From contig OX328107.1 of the NCBI GenBank assembly GCA_946811185.2, forward strand, positions 44,258,360-44,322,359: a DNA stretch of 64,000 nucleotides. Reading direction: 5' to 3'. The number at the start of each line of letters is the position of its first letter. Within the stretch, counting starts at the first letter, position 1. Source of the stretch: Hippopus hippopus (Eukaryota; Mollusca; Bivalvia; Cardiida; Cardiidae). The notes beneath the pieces are model-generated. The model had not been told where the DNA came from. It ran no database searches and saw nothing but the letters and a program-made list of their open reading frames with translations. Below are positions 49,501 to 57,236 of the stretch, in pieces. Made by a program: the position numbers and the translations under genes.

Positions 49501-49904
49501 CTTTCCAGCAATGATTTGTAATTCTTTCAAAGACAACTTTCATTATTTAAGCCACTTCTTAGTAGTCATTGGCAAGTGCTTTCGATTTGGACAAGTCTAA
49601 AGCTTTGTGGCTTGGTAAAGTATTAGCAACATCTATGTTTTTATCTGGAAATGCTTTCTATTTGGACAAGTCTAAAATTTTGTTTTCTGGTAAAGAGTTA
49701 ATGATGCCTATTTTCTATTCAAAACAGGTCAAAAACTTTGGAAGATCTGGGCGGACCAAGTACACACATCTTGTAGATCAGGATACAACATCATTCGAAT
49801 CACCGTGGGTAGCAGACACTGCAATGAATATTAAATTCACAATGGCGAAAGGTGGTGGCATGAAGCAAGCATTTGAGAGACCCAGTAACAAGAAAAAGAA
49901 ATGA
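34470..49904 (+). CDS. MFAP1: MFAP1, spliceosomal B-complex protein, 10 exons, complete
   Basis: Despite its historical name (microfibrillar-associated protein 1), MFAP1 is a nuclear protein that joins the precatalytic spliceosome and binds PRP38. Exons: 34470-34542, 37064-37115, 38020-38211, 39095-39284, 40206-40327, 44985-45093, 46277-46437, 46946-47105, 48894-48983, 49728-49904. They total 1326 nt, i.e. 441 residues plus stop; human MFAP1 is 439. Phases agree at every junction. Conserved landmarks in order: STAGAVPV near the N-terminus, [17 protein letters not shown], acidic Ser/Glu tracts, RLKPVFVRK, the EAWKVREL charged helix, [28 protein letters not shown], and the C-terminal [20 protein letters not shown]. 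Highly charged with long helices. All introns carry MITEs. Confidence 0.96.
34601..36853. mobile_element. Fold-back element with GGTCAACTCGTACCT arrays
   Basis: About eight units of GTCAACTCGTACCT, spaced 16-22 bp, lie at 34607-34755. About six inverted units (AGGTACGAGTTGAC) lie at 36760-36853. The pair fills most of MFAP1 intron 1. The centre contains a second element (35276-36482). Confidence 0.75.
35276..36482. mobile_element. Nested hAT-like element with TTTGACTCTTGAAA motifs
   Basis: CAGGGTTCCCCTTTGACTCG at the left; AGAGAGAACCCTGG at the right, preceded by inverted-order TTTGACTCTTGAAAAT repeats (36395-36430) that resemble TTTTGACGCTTGGAAAT at the left. The flanks TGTTGACA and GGTTGACA suggest an 8-bp duplication with one mismatch. 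The hAT assignment is inferred from the CAGGGTTC terminus. Confidence 0.6.
37064..37115 (+). CDS. MFAP1: MFAP1 exon 2
   Basis: A 52-nt exon encoding [17 protein letters not shown](R), matching human GEISMEKVKVKRYVSGKR. The acceptor is ATTGCAG and the donor AG|GTATAT. Intron 1 is about 2.5 kb and largely occupied by a fold-back element. Confidence 0.94.
37138..37700. repeat. Three family A copies in MFAP1 intron 2
   Basis: Copies at about 37138-37325, 37325-37420 (half) and 37503-37700. They share a variant core (TGCTAGTAATCTGCA), so they probably belong to one subfamily. Confidence 0.7.
37736..37997. mobile_element. Family B MITE with a small internal tandem repeat
   Basis: GTGCCATGCTCTGTGAAAAG at the left and GGAACATGGCCC at the right. 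The block GTCAAAGGACCAGTCT is repeated three times at about 37822-37880. It ends 22 bp before MFAP1 exon 3. Confidence 0.8.
38020..38211 (+). CDS. MFAP1: MFAP1 exon 3 (acidic region)
   Basis: It encodes [20 protein letters not shown], further Glu/Lys-rich sequence including [11 protein letters not shown], and an acidic end [10 protein letters not shown]. Human has RPDYAPMESSDEEDEEF and DPRLRRLQ. The acceptor TTTCAG lies 22 bp after the end of a family B MITE. Confidence 0.94.
38409..38640 (+). mobile_element. tRNA-derived SINE
   Basis: CCTGGTAGCTCAATTGGTAA (box A) and GCTGGTTCAAGTCCC (box B), body GAGGATTGATGATAGT, tail ATAACTGAAATATTGTAGAA. In MFAP1 intron 3; a diverged family A copy follows at 38720-38860. 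Confidence 0.8.
39095..39284 (+). CDS. MFAP1: MFAP1 exon 4
   Basis: It encodes [20 protein letters not shown], acidic SSEEEE tracts, and [20 protein letters not shown], matching human RHRKIVEPEVV and [20 protein letters not shown]. It ends in phase 0 at GAG|GTAATA; a family G repeat follows in the intron. Confidence 0.95.
39350..39668. repeat. Family G repeat
   Basis: It starts TATACCCCTGCAAAACTAAC, continues GGGGGTATACTGGAATCAGC with TGTGTCCGTC repeats, and ends GGTATTAAGTCACATTCAGT. The second copy is at 42223-42530. A degenerate family A core follows at 39706-39840. Confidence 0.8.
39874..40138. mobile_element. Family B MITE
   Basis: GAGCCATGTTCTGTGAAAAG at the left and TAGAACATGGCTC at the right, inner palindrome GGTCAGCTGTGCAG, and TTTTATGATCCGTAATTAGG near the right end as in the copy at 13489. 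Confidence 0.85.
40206..40327 (+). CDS. MFAP1: MFAP1 exon 5
   Basis: It encodes [20 protein letters not shown], then [20 protein letters not shown], aligned to human SESEYEEYTDSEDEMEPRLKPVFIRKK. The donor is AA|GTAAGA. A family B MITE lies 67 bp upstream. Confidence 0.95.
40846..42141. repeat. Family F long repeat with 166-bp tandem array
   Basis: It starts AGTTCACCTGAGCACGAAGT and ends GATCCAGGGCCATCTTGGCC. The region 41107-41780 holds four tandem units of 165-168 bp, each with GAAGGCGTAGAGCTTTGATA, TAGTGGACCTCTACCA and AGTTTGTTCATATGATGCCC. In MFAP1 intron 5. Confidence 0.85.
42223..42530. repeat. Family G repeat
   Basis: TATACCCCTGCAAAACGAAT at the left, GGGGGTATACTGGAATCAGC inside, and GTATTAAGTCACATTCAGTG at the right. 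Collinear with 39350-39668 but shorter in the TGTCCG part. Confidence 0.8.
42915..43393. mobile_element. Two family A copies sharing a TTAA
   Basis: The first ends GTGTGGTAAAGGGTTAA at 43125; the second begins at that same TTAA and ends TTGTTTGGTAAAGCTTTAA at 43393. The second has a rearranged core with an extra palindrome (AAAACATGAGTCATGTTTT at 43318-43340). Confidence 0.75.
43717..43943. mobile_element. Family A MITE
   Basis: Reverse orientation, AACTCTTTACCAAGTTACAA to GATTGTTTGGTAAGGGATA, with an intact core (TGCTGGTTACCAGCA). A weaker copy lies at about 44250-44450. Confidence 0.8.
44985..45093 (+). CDS. MFAP1: MFAP1 exon 6 (helical region)
   Basis: It encodes [20 protein letters not shown], then [16 protein letters not shown]. 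It is strongly charged and helix-forming, matching human DRVTVQEREAEALKQKELEQEAKRMAEERR. The acceptor is TTTTCAG and the donor AAG|GTGAAT. Confidence 0.95.
45148..45380. mobile_element. Family A TTAA MITE
   Basis: TTAACCTTTTCCCACACATT at the left, core TGCTGGTGACCAGCG, right arm TTTTGTCTCTTAGTAAAGGG. It starts 55 bp after the MFAP1 exon 6 donor. A truncated core is also visible at 45640-45720. Confidence 0.8.
45805..46258. mobile_element. Two family A copies in opposite orientation sharing a TTAA
   Basis: 45805-46033 is forward (TTAACTCTGTACCCTATAAT..GTTGTTTGGTGAAGACTTAA). 46030-46258 is reverse (TTAACTCCTTTACCACACGA..GTAATGTAAAGGGTTAA). They overlap only in TTAA 46030-46033. The pair ends 18 bp before MFAP1 exon 7. 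Confidence 0.88.
46277..46437 (+). CDS. MFAP1: MFAP1 exon 7 (EAWKVREL helix)
   Basis: It encodes [20 protein letters not shown], then an acidic linker and [20 protein letters not shown]. The last block is almost identical to human [20 protein letters not shown]. The acceptor GTGTAG lies only 18 bp from the TTAA end of a family A element, so the branch site probably falls inside the element. Confidence 0.94.
46946..47105 (+). CDS. MFAP1: MFAP1 exon 8
   Basis: It encodes [20 protein letters not shown], then [20 protein letters not shown] and [21 protein letters not shown] is identical to human. The acceptor is TTTTGTAAG|G, a weak but clear AG; the donor is ATG|GTAAGC. Confidence 0.95.
47626..48267. 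mobile_element. TIR element with ATTAAAGANGCCC ends
   Basis: ATTAAAGAGGCCC at the left is mirrored by GGGCATCTTTAAT at the right, 642 bp apart. Interior ORFs are short and unrecognised. In MFAP1 intron 8; a family A copy follows immediately (48262-48485). Confidence 0.6.
48894..48983 (+). CDS. MFAP1: MFAP1 exon 9
   Basis: Thirty codons encoding [20 protein letters not shown], then [10 protein letters not shown], matching human PTLEDHFNKTILPKVMQ. The acceptor is ACACAG and the donor CAG|GTAAGT. Confidence 0.95.
49007..49190. mobile_element. Family E palindromic MITE
   Basis: GGGTCCGTATTTACCAAACT on the left; the centre CTAAACCAAATGGTTTAGCC is identical to the 4396 copy. The right arm is diverged. 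In MFAP1 intron 9. Confidence 0.75.
49405..49701. mobile_element. Family A MITE with duplicated right arm
   Basis: A full copy to about 49624 is followed by a second right arm (AATGCTTTCTATTTGGACAA..TTTTCTGGTAAAGAGTTAA) ending at TTAA 49701, 26 bp before MFAP1 exon 10. Translation of the arms is open in frame with exon 10 from an ATG at 49569. Confidence 0.78.
49728..49904 (+). CDS. MFAP1: MFAP1 exon 10 with stop
   Basis: It encodes [20 protein letters not shown], then [17 protein letters not shown] and ends [12 protein letters not shown]. The first 20 residues are identical to human. A truncated MITE ends 26 bp upstream of the acceptor, and the reading frame stays open from the MITE into the exon (from 49569). 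Confidence 0.96.
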   Translation, partial: VKNFGRSGRTKYTHLVDQDTTSFESPWVADTAMNIKFTMAKGGGMKQAFERPSNKKKK

Positions 49905-49984
49905 AAATATTTGTTTTGGTAGAGCAGTGGATATCAGTAATGTACTTGTACTAAGGTGATATGTGATACTGCCTATAAACCTTT

Positions 49985-50212
49985 GTCAGATAGTCTAATG
50001 TTTAAACAACCCTGATGAAGAAGACTTTTAAAAACTTTGTTGAAAACAGGGAAAGTTCTGGTAACCAGCATTTTCTTTTCCCACAATGTTTTATAACATT
50101 TCATATACAGAATTTTGAGAAATCATCTTTTGAGCGACATCAAATTCATTACCAGAAAATTCTGTAATGTGGTTGAGTCTAAAATGTTGTCATTCGGTGA
50201 AAAGTTTAAACA
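49985..50212. mobile_element. Family A MITE in the MFAP1 3' region
   Basis: Left TTTAAACAACCCTGATGAAG, core CTGGTAACCAGCATTTTC, right arm GTTGTCATTCGGTGAAAAGT. The rest of 50212-51650 shows no recognisable element. Confidence 0.7.
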
Positions 50213-51653
50213 GTTACAGCTGACCAGGTGGCTACAAAACGACTAAATCCTAGTAGATGTACTGGAATCATCTTGTCTGTGCAAAGTACCAGGTCTGTTA
50301 CAGTACAAGTTGTTTGGGAACATTGTGAGATCTAAAGAGTGCTGAGCCCTACAACTATACATCACAGCAGGATTGCACAGCAGAGTTTTTTGATATTCTT
50401 TGCTAGTTGCAATGGCATGGGGAAGTTGCTATATGTAAATGTACATTTATTTTGCGCTGTAAAGGTGATTTTTGTACAGAAATGTTTCTTGTTCCAAGTT
50501 GGTTTGCAACTTTTTGAAGAAATCTGGAGATGTAAAAACAACGAGTAAAATTTCTGATAAAGTCTAGCATTGCCTTTATTGAAACCTATTTCATCTCGTT
50601 TTTCCTTTCAGTGGCCAAAAGCCAACATGCTTACATATCACTGTCCAAAGAGCATCTATCTGGCTTTTCCATGTATGCTTGCATGCATTGAGTTTCATTT
50701 CTGATAGTTTTAAACATCTTCTCGGCTCAAATCCATTGAACAAAGTATTACAAAACCTCAAAGCAGTGCCTCAGAAATAGTTATCCTTCAAACCCAACCA
50801 AAGAAATTGTTTCCTTCGGAAACTTGCCCTTTTATGTAGCAACAAATCTGAGAAAAAATTTAAGTCATCAAAAGCCTGCATCTATAATTTGCTCAAAACC
50901 ACATGTCTGAAATTTATGTACTAGTATATCAAGTCTTTGGCAGGACGTCTTTCAGATTTTTTGTTGGAAATCTGATTGGTCCAACAACATTGTTGCTGTC
51001 AGCTGGAGTTATTTTCTCCGAATGACAGGCTCTAATTTCAAAGGGATATAAATGATTTTTAATGACACAATATGTACAGTTTATCTCCCTTGCTTATTGA
51101 TTCATATTTTTTAAATACAAGTTTTGATGTTGAAAGTTGTGTAAGATGTGTTCAATTTAAAGGCCCACTAGGTGCCAAATGTAAACAATTTGCTTTAAAA
51201 AATGGATATCATTATGACACATAATACATGTAGCACATTATCAGACTCGTAGTAATATCCATACCTTTAAATGGCATGAATCAAACTTGTCTGCAGATTA
51301 GTCCCTGATTGTTTACAATCTTTCATCATTCTCTGTGATTTTTTGCCTCTCACCTCTGATGCATGTGAGAAAAGTAGTCAGTGGCTTTGGAATGAAAGTT
51401 GTGTCATTACTGGTATGTGAAAGCCAGGAAACACATGGGTGCGTCACTGAGCTGTTAAAATTGCGTTAAACTCCGATACAATCATTCTCTCTTTCTTCCA
51501 CCAAAACAAAATTATTTTGTTTTTCAGCTATAAAATCTCTCGGGATTGTCTTGTATCTTCAAGACTTGTTTTGACTGACCTCTGTCATATTCCTTGTTGT
51601 AATCTTGGTATGAGAAAAAGACACGAATGTTGTAGGAAATGACATATTTTCTC

Positions 51654-51659
51654 AATAAA
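51654..51659 (+). terminator. Candidate poly(A) signal for MFAP1
   Basis: The first AATAAA found downstream of the stop codon, about 1.75 kb away. The intervening sequence holds a family A copy (about 49985-50212) and otherwise unremarkable AT-rich DNA. Based on the hexamer alone. Confidence 0.35.
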
Positions 51660-52479
51660 ATATTCTTTTGATTACAGACTTCTGGCAAATGAGAAAACGC
51701 TGGTTACCAGTTTATTTCTCACAATATTTTCAATGCCATCAATGACCAATAACTTTATTTATGATATTTCGGGTTAAAGAATAAAGGAAAAAAATAGACT
51801 AAATCCACCATGGTACATAGATGTTGTGTGTAAAGTACCGTTTTCGACATTATTTCAGTTATATTGCAACAACAAGTGCTCCTACCCTCGTTTTCTGGAG
51901 TATCTTTTACCAGTAATTTTCTCAACACTTCAAGTCGCTGGCTGCTTCCCCACATCAATATCATCGAAAACTTGTTCAGCAGTGATATATGAATGAAACC
52001 TGTCACACTGATTATCATCAATCCTCTAAAAGACTTCTGATGAGCCGAAAATGCAACAATACCTGGATTTCATGTGCAATAGGCCCACGTAACAGAGAGA
52101 GCCATTGTACCAGGCGGTGGTACATAGATGTGTAATAAAAGAATACTTAAATCTTGGAATGACTTGTCTTGCGATTGTTTGAAAGAGAAAATTGCCACGA
52201 AAAATTACAGTCTTGACATACTTGGCAGAAAGATGCAACACGGTAATTCTCGTACGTTATGTGACTGGTTTCCCAGACTGTGCCAAATGTTTAGCTTCTT
52301 TTTCACAATACGTCTGGAATCTGAAGAATTTCAATACCAGAACCAGTCTTGTACTCTAAGTTGAACAATGAGAGATTTGATTTATAAAGCTTTGAAAGCG
52401 GCGTATAACACGCATTCCAAGATAAAAAGTTTTTAAGCCTTTCAACGCCACAGGCGAAAATGGGGGCTTCAGCGGGCGG

Positions 52480-53480
52480 AATAGATCAAGATCAGAATGC
52501 ATAGAACGTGCAGTCTGATCCTGAATCCACACCGCCCACCAATTTAAACAAGGTTATAGTAATTCTGAGTTTTAGCGTATTAATATAATTCAGCGAAAAC
52601 AAATTATCTTTTCATCACCAAAGGCCGAAACAGAGTGTGTTTTGGACGGCATGAATCAAGATCAGGCTGCACAAAAGGTGCAGTCTGATCTTGGAATATA
52701 AGTCAGAGCTGTAAGATGAAAATTTTTCTGAGTTTCAGGCAAATCCGAAACGACACTTTCCGTTTTTATGTAATTTTCTGTTTTGCGCAAGTCTACTGTA
52801 GCACAAAATCTAATGTAGTCGTAAAGTGCCGTCTCGGATTAGCCTGCGCGGACTGCGCAGGCTGATCCAAGACGACACTTTACGCAAATGTTGGAATGCC
52901 CCTTTTCGCGTGTTGCCAGCCAATTATGTGGTGCTTAAACATTTTTTTTAAAGAAAGCCAATGCTTATCAAACTAAGAAGAAAATTGCGTTCCAAAAAGA
53001 GACGGAAAATATTGTAGGAAAAATTAGAAATTTCTTTTAAAGTGCCCTTTTTTCCCATAATGTTTTCTGAGACTGTTTACAACAACAACATAAATAATTC
53101 ATGTTTGGAAAAGAAAAACAAACAACAAAAACAAAAAATACTGCTAACAGAAATCATGAGGAGTCTTGTTTAAAGGAAAAAAATCTTGAATAAATTTTGA
53201 CATCTGAATAAAAATAACAAGAGAAAAAGAAAACTTTGCAATACTGGAGCCAAACGGGACTATTATTCAATTCAAATTTCGTATGTCAACATTTTCATGG
53301 CGACTAATTGTCGTGCACTTTTTTAATGTCTTGGCTGAATGTAAATAGTGTGTGCATTGATGAAATTCCATTTTCATTACCCGTAAAGCGCCTTTCATAA
53401 CTTGTGTTGTTTTTGCGTTCAGTGTTAATCAAGATCAGACTGCACAAAACGTGCAGTCTGATCTATGATCAACACTGTCC
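52480..53480. repeat. Short GTGCAGTCTGATC palindromes and a family C fragment
   Basis: Palindromes GATCAAGATCAGA..TGCA / TGCAGTCTGATC at 52484-52535, 52647-52697 and 53427-53475. 52744-52918 is a family C part ending GACACTTTACGCAAATG. A degenerate family A core lies at 52985-53070. Confidence 0.65.
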
Positions 53481-53694
53481 GCTCTGCTGAGACATTGTGA
53501 ACTGGAGCAAACCTGAAAACGCGTTTATTTTGGTATTATTTCTAAACTGAAAGTGTCCATTATGAGACGCGATGGGTTAACGCGCCTCGCCTACAATGCG
53601 CGTTTTCTTTTCATTAAATTCAAAAAGGGAGATGAAGAAAAAAAATGGATGAAATGAAAGAATCATGGGAGGTCAATGAAGAAAAACTACAGGA

Positions 53695-54074
53695 TTAACT
53701 CCCTACCAAACGACAAAAATGTAGACTTGTCAAAATTGAAAGCATTTGCAGACGACAATTTAAATGTGGCTCAAATTATTGATTTTGTCTCTCATAGGGT
53801 AGAAAACATTGTGGGAAAAGGAGAAAATGCTGGTTACCACGCTTTTAAGCTGGAAGAGACCAAAATTTGGTGTTTGGGAAAGCCCGAGTTTCAACGACCC
53901 AAAAGAAAAAGGCTTTTGAAAACATTGTGGGAAAAGAAGAAAATGCTGGTGACCAGAATAGTTTCTACCCTGCCAAAGACAGAAATCATCATTTGAGCTA
54001 CATTTATTTTGTAGTCTGCACATGCTTTCAATTTTGTCTTGTCCAAGATTTTGTCGTTAGGTAAAGACTTGACC
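53695..54074. mobile_element. Composite of two family A copies
   Basis: A reverse copy starting TTAACTCCCTACCAAACGAC breaks just after its core centre (GGTTACCACGC). A forward copy begins near 53880 (GCCCGAGTTTCAACGACCC) and ends GTCGTTAGGTAAAGACTTGA. Further fragments lie at 54085-54180 and 54290-54672. Confidence 0.75.
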
Positions 54075-54672
54075 AATAATATCCCAGTAGTGCACATGGA
54101 GGGAATGGAAACCGTTTTGTGTTACTAGTAATTGCTCTTTTTTCCCATCATGGTTTTCATGCCCTCAAAAAACATTTTCCTTGCCTCGAAATGCTTCTTC
54201 TTTGGTTATCTTGTACTACCTTTGTTTTGGAAACTACAACTTGCCCATGTATCACTGTGCTATCTAGGTTCGGCAAAACCTCGACCCTATACTAAACAAT
54301 CCTTTGTTTTAGTTATCATAAAAAAAGGAACGCTTCTGAAAACATCTTGAAGAAAGGAGAAAATCCAGGTTATGTACTTCCTCCTTTTTCCACAGGTGTT
54401 TCGAATCCTTATATTATAAATCTCATCCCCTGAGACGCATTAACAAAGGAAAAATGCCGTTCACCAGAATTTCGCTTTTCCCCCACAATGTTTTGTTTGC
54501 TTTCTTAAATAATCCCAACCCTTTGGTCATATTTAACGCTCTGTCTGCAAATGCTTTTAGTTTGAAAAAAAATGAAGTTCTATCGTCATGTAAAAAACAG
54601 TTGCAAATATTTCGTCTAGAAATGCTTTTGGTCATATGTTTGAAAAGTTACAATTTTGCTTTCTGGTAAAGA

Positions 54673-54895
54673 GTTCACCGTTTACCAAACAATCCGGACT
54701 GTTCACGACCCTGAGATAAAAGCATTTGAAAACATTGTGAGAAAAGGAGAAAATGCTGGTAACCAGCATTTTCTCCTTTTCCCACAATGTTTTCTATCCT
54801 TCCCAAAACAAATTTTAATTTTTGTGTTATTTTATCGTCTGTAAATGCTTTCAATTTGGACAAGCTTAAAATTTTGTCATCTTGTAAAAAGTTAA
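54673..54895. mobile_element. Family A MITE
   Basis: CCGTTTACCAAACAATCCGG at the left, perfect core, right end TTTTGTCATCTTGTAAAAAGTTAA. Open reading frames on both strands here (54656-54863) come from the palindrome. Confidence 0.85.
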
Positions 54896-55583
54896 TTACA
54901 TAATACCTCGCTATGACTTATTGAGAAAGTATGGGATGGCCGACGGCCCTCATATCTTTATGCATAACTGCGAAAGGTATGTGAAAGAATGAAAGTTGGC
55001 ACAGTAATTTATGTTGACAATTTACGTGCATATTGTTGATGTTGCACGGTTGGGGAATAACTTGTTTTTATGTACGTAGCTTGAAAATTGTGCAAATAAT
55101 TACAGTTTTGATGTACTTGGATAATTGTATTTTTAATGTTATTTCTGTTATATCACAGCGAATTGTACTTTGTAGTGGCTGTAGTTGCCTCAGCCTACAG
55201 GCAATAGAATGAATTTGATTTGTCAATGAATGTTCGTAATCGGCTTTTAAAGTGACTGCTTACTACTAAAAATAGTATTGACCTGGCAGATTCGGTCAAA
55301 ATATTCACTGTTGAGGTTTGATTTGATTTCACTGTGGGGAGAGAAAATTGTAAGTCTCCAAAGTTTTGACCTGTATAGCCCTTGATATTTATCCATTTAT
55401 TACGTCCTATGTACCAGATCGAAAATCAATTAACACAGAACAAGATATAAATGAAACGATTTTTTTCTATTTTAATTTTTTAATTTTGAAATATGTGTAA
55501 ATGTTTTGCCAAATCAAATGACTCGGGGTCATGGTCGGCAGGTATATAATTATATAGTTAGGCACTTTTTTCTTTTTTATATA

Positions 55584-55750
55584 AACTCGTTACCAATAGA
55601 AGAACTAAGACCGGTCCAAATATTAAATGTTGCACAGATGACTTCTATCAGAAAGGGTAGAAAAGGTTGTCGTAAAGGGAGAACATGCTGGTTACCATCC
55701 TATTTCCTGAAGGTCGTTAGAACTCGGAATTGTATGGTAAAGGATTACAA
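55584..55750. mobile_element. Family A MITE, diverged
   Basis: AACTCGTTACCAATAGAAGA to TTGTATGGTAAAGGATTA, with an incomplete right half of the core. 54900-55580 and 55755-56240 hold no recognised element apart from a CAA microsatellite at 56056-56085. Confidence 0.65.
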
Positions 55751-56243
55751 TAAAAATTGTTTTACTTAAAAGTTTTAAAACTTTTGAGCCACATTTAATG
55801 CGTCGTTTGTTAATATCAATGTGAAGAGTGAAATGGTAATTTAGTGCTGCTGGAAGATAGAACACAGTCACCGAAAACAGATGTCAGTCATTGTCCTTGT
55901 GAATCCGCTGAGTGGTTTCCACTGTGCACGCTAGCTTTTGTAACAGGAAAAACTTCCCTGCAAGTCATAAAGATGACGCACCCCTCGATTTTCATGTCGT
56001 CTTTTTGCATCCAGCGTATTTGCTCGATATGAGTATTCATTTAGTATTCACTTCAACAACAACAACAACAACAACAAAAAAGGCAGGGGTTCTATAAACG
56101 AATTAGATTTGGCCAATGCAAACATTCGTAAACATTTATCGGAGGAAGAAATATGACGGGCAGCTGGGATGTTGGAACTAATCGTTATGATAGCGAGGCC
56201 TCTCATGTACAGCATACTGTTATCGCCAGAGCCTGGTCAAGGT

Positions 56244-56500
56244 TTCAAAAATGGCCTGCAAGACGCGAAAAGGGACATTCGGATATTTGCGTAAAGTGTC
56301 GTCTCGGATCAGCCTGCGCACTCCGCGCAGGCTAATTCGAACGACACTTTCCGTTTCTTTGTAATTTTCTGTTTTGCGTAAGTCTACTGTAGCGCAGAAT
56401 CTAATGTAGTCGTAAAGTACCGTCTCAGATTAGCCTGCGAGGACTGCGCAGGCTGATCCGAGACGACACTTTACGCAAATGTCCGAATGCCCCTTGGACC
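56244..56500. mobile_element. Family C GC-rich double-palindrome MITE
   Basis: The outer TIR GGACATTCGGATATTTGCGT is mirrored by ACGCAAATGTCCGAATGCCC. Each arm carries its own palindrome, TCAGCCTGCGCACTCCGCGC and GCGAGGACTGCGCAGGCTGA, flanked by CGTAAAGTGTCGTCTCGGAT-like sequence. Confidence 0.85.
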
Positions 56501-56945
56501 ACCTTTAGGTGACAAACTGGTGCCAAAAAAGGGAAGCATCTGAAGCTGAGAATTTTTGTATCAGGCAGGATCGCAAAATCCGTTTCCGACGGCAACGAAG
56601 CAACCCACCGACCATCAGGTCAGTATTCATCAACTACTCTTATGTATAATCTTTCTCATTTTCTATACTTTGAAAGTTACACAACTTCTGATTGGCTAAA
56701 CAAGTTATGTTCTTTCAAGTTGAGAAAATTCATTAGAAAAGTCGTACAAATGGTTGGTTAATACGGACCAAGATTGCATCAAGCAAACTTTCTCCACAAG
56801 GTTGCAAGAACGTGGTCTTTGGCTTTGAAAACTGTGTGTACGCATTCCGCTCTTCAGAACCACTGTCGGCAATGGAATTGTTTGTTTGTGCACCATGTTG
56901 GCAGGACCTGAATGTACTCACGGTCTGTCTTCGTTACTGTTGAGG

Positions 56946-57236
56946 CGAGCCCCGGTACCTCAGTCGGTAGCGTACAGGATTTGAGAGCAGGAGGTCCTTG
57001 GTTCGATCCCCGGCTCGGCCAATTTCTTTTCTAGGATTGATGATAGTCATTGCGACAGGATTCATTCCTCTCTCACCGCTGACCATTGTTTCAGCGATGG
57101 TTATGTGGGAAAGCAGCCAGTGGCTTGGAAGGAATATAGTGCGGAGTACCGGTAAAAGAAACTCCTCCGCGATATAACATAAATAATGTTGTAAATGGCG
57201 TTAAACACCATACAATTAATCATACAATCAATCTAA
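56946..57236 (+). mobile_element. Full-length tRNA-derived SINE
   Basis: GAGCCCCGGTACCTCAGTCG (box A region), GGTTCGATCCCC (box B), body ATTGATGATAGTCATTGC and GGTTATGTGGGAAAGCAGCC, tail AATAATGTTGTAAATGGCGT..CAATCAATC. Its body matches 70-270. Confidence 0.85.

Noticed and set aside
56946..57020. Possible tRNA gene (boxes A and B)
   Set aside because: The same head plus a common body and tail occurs in several copies; it is a SINE, and the stem pairing is poor.
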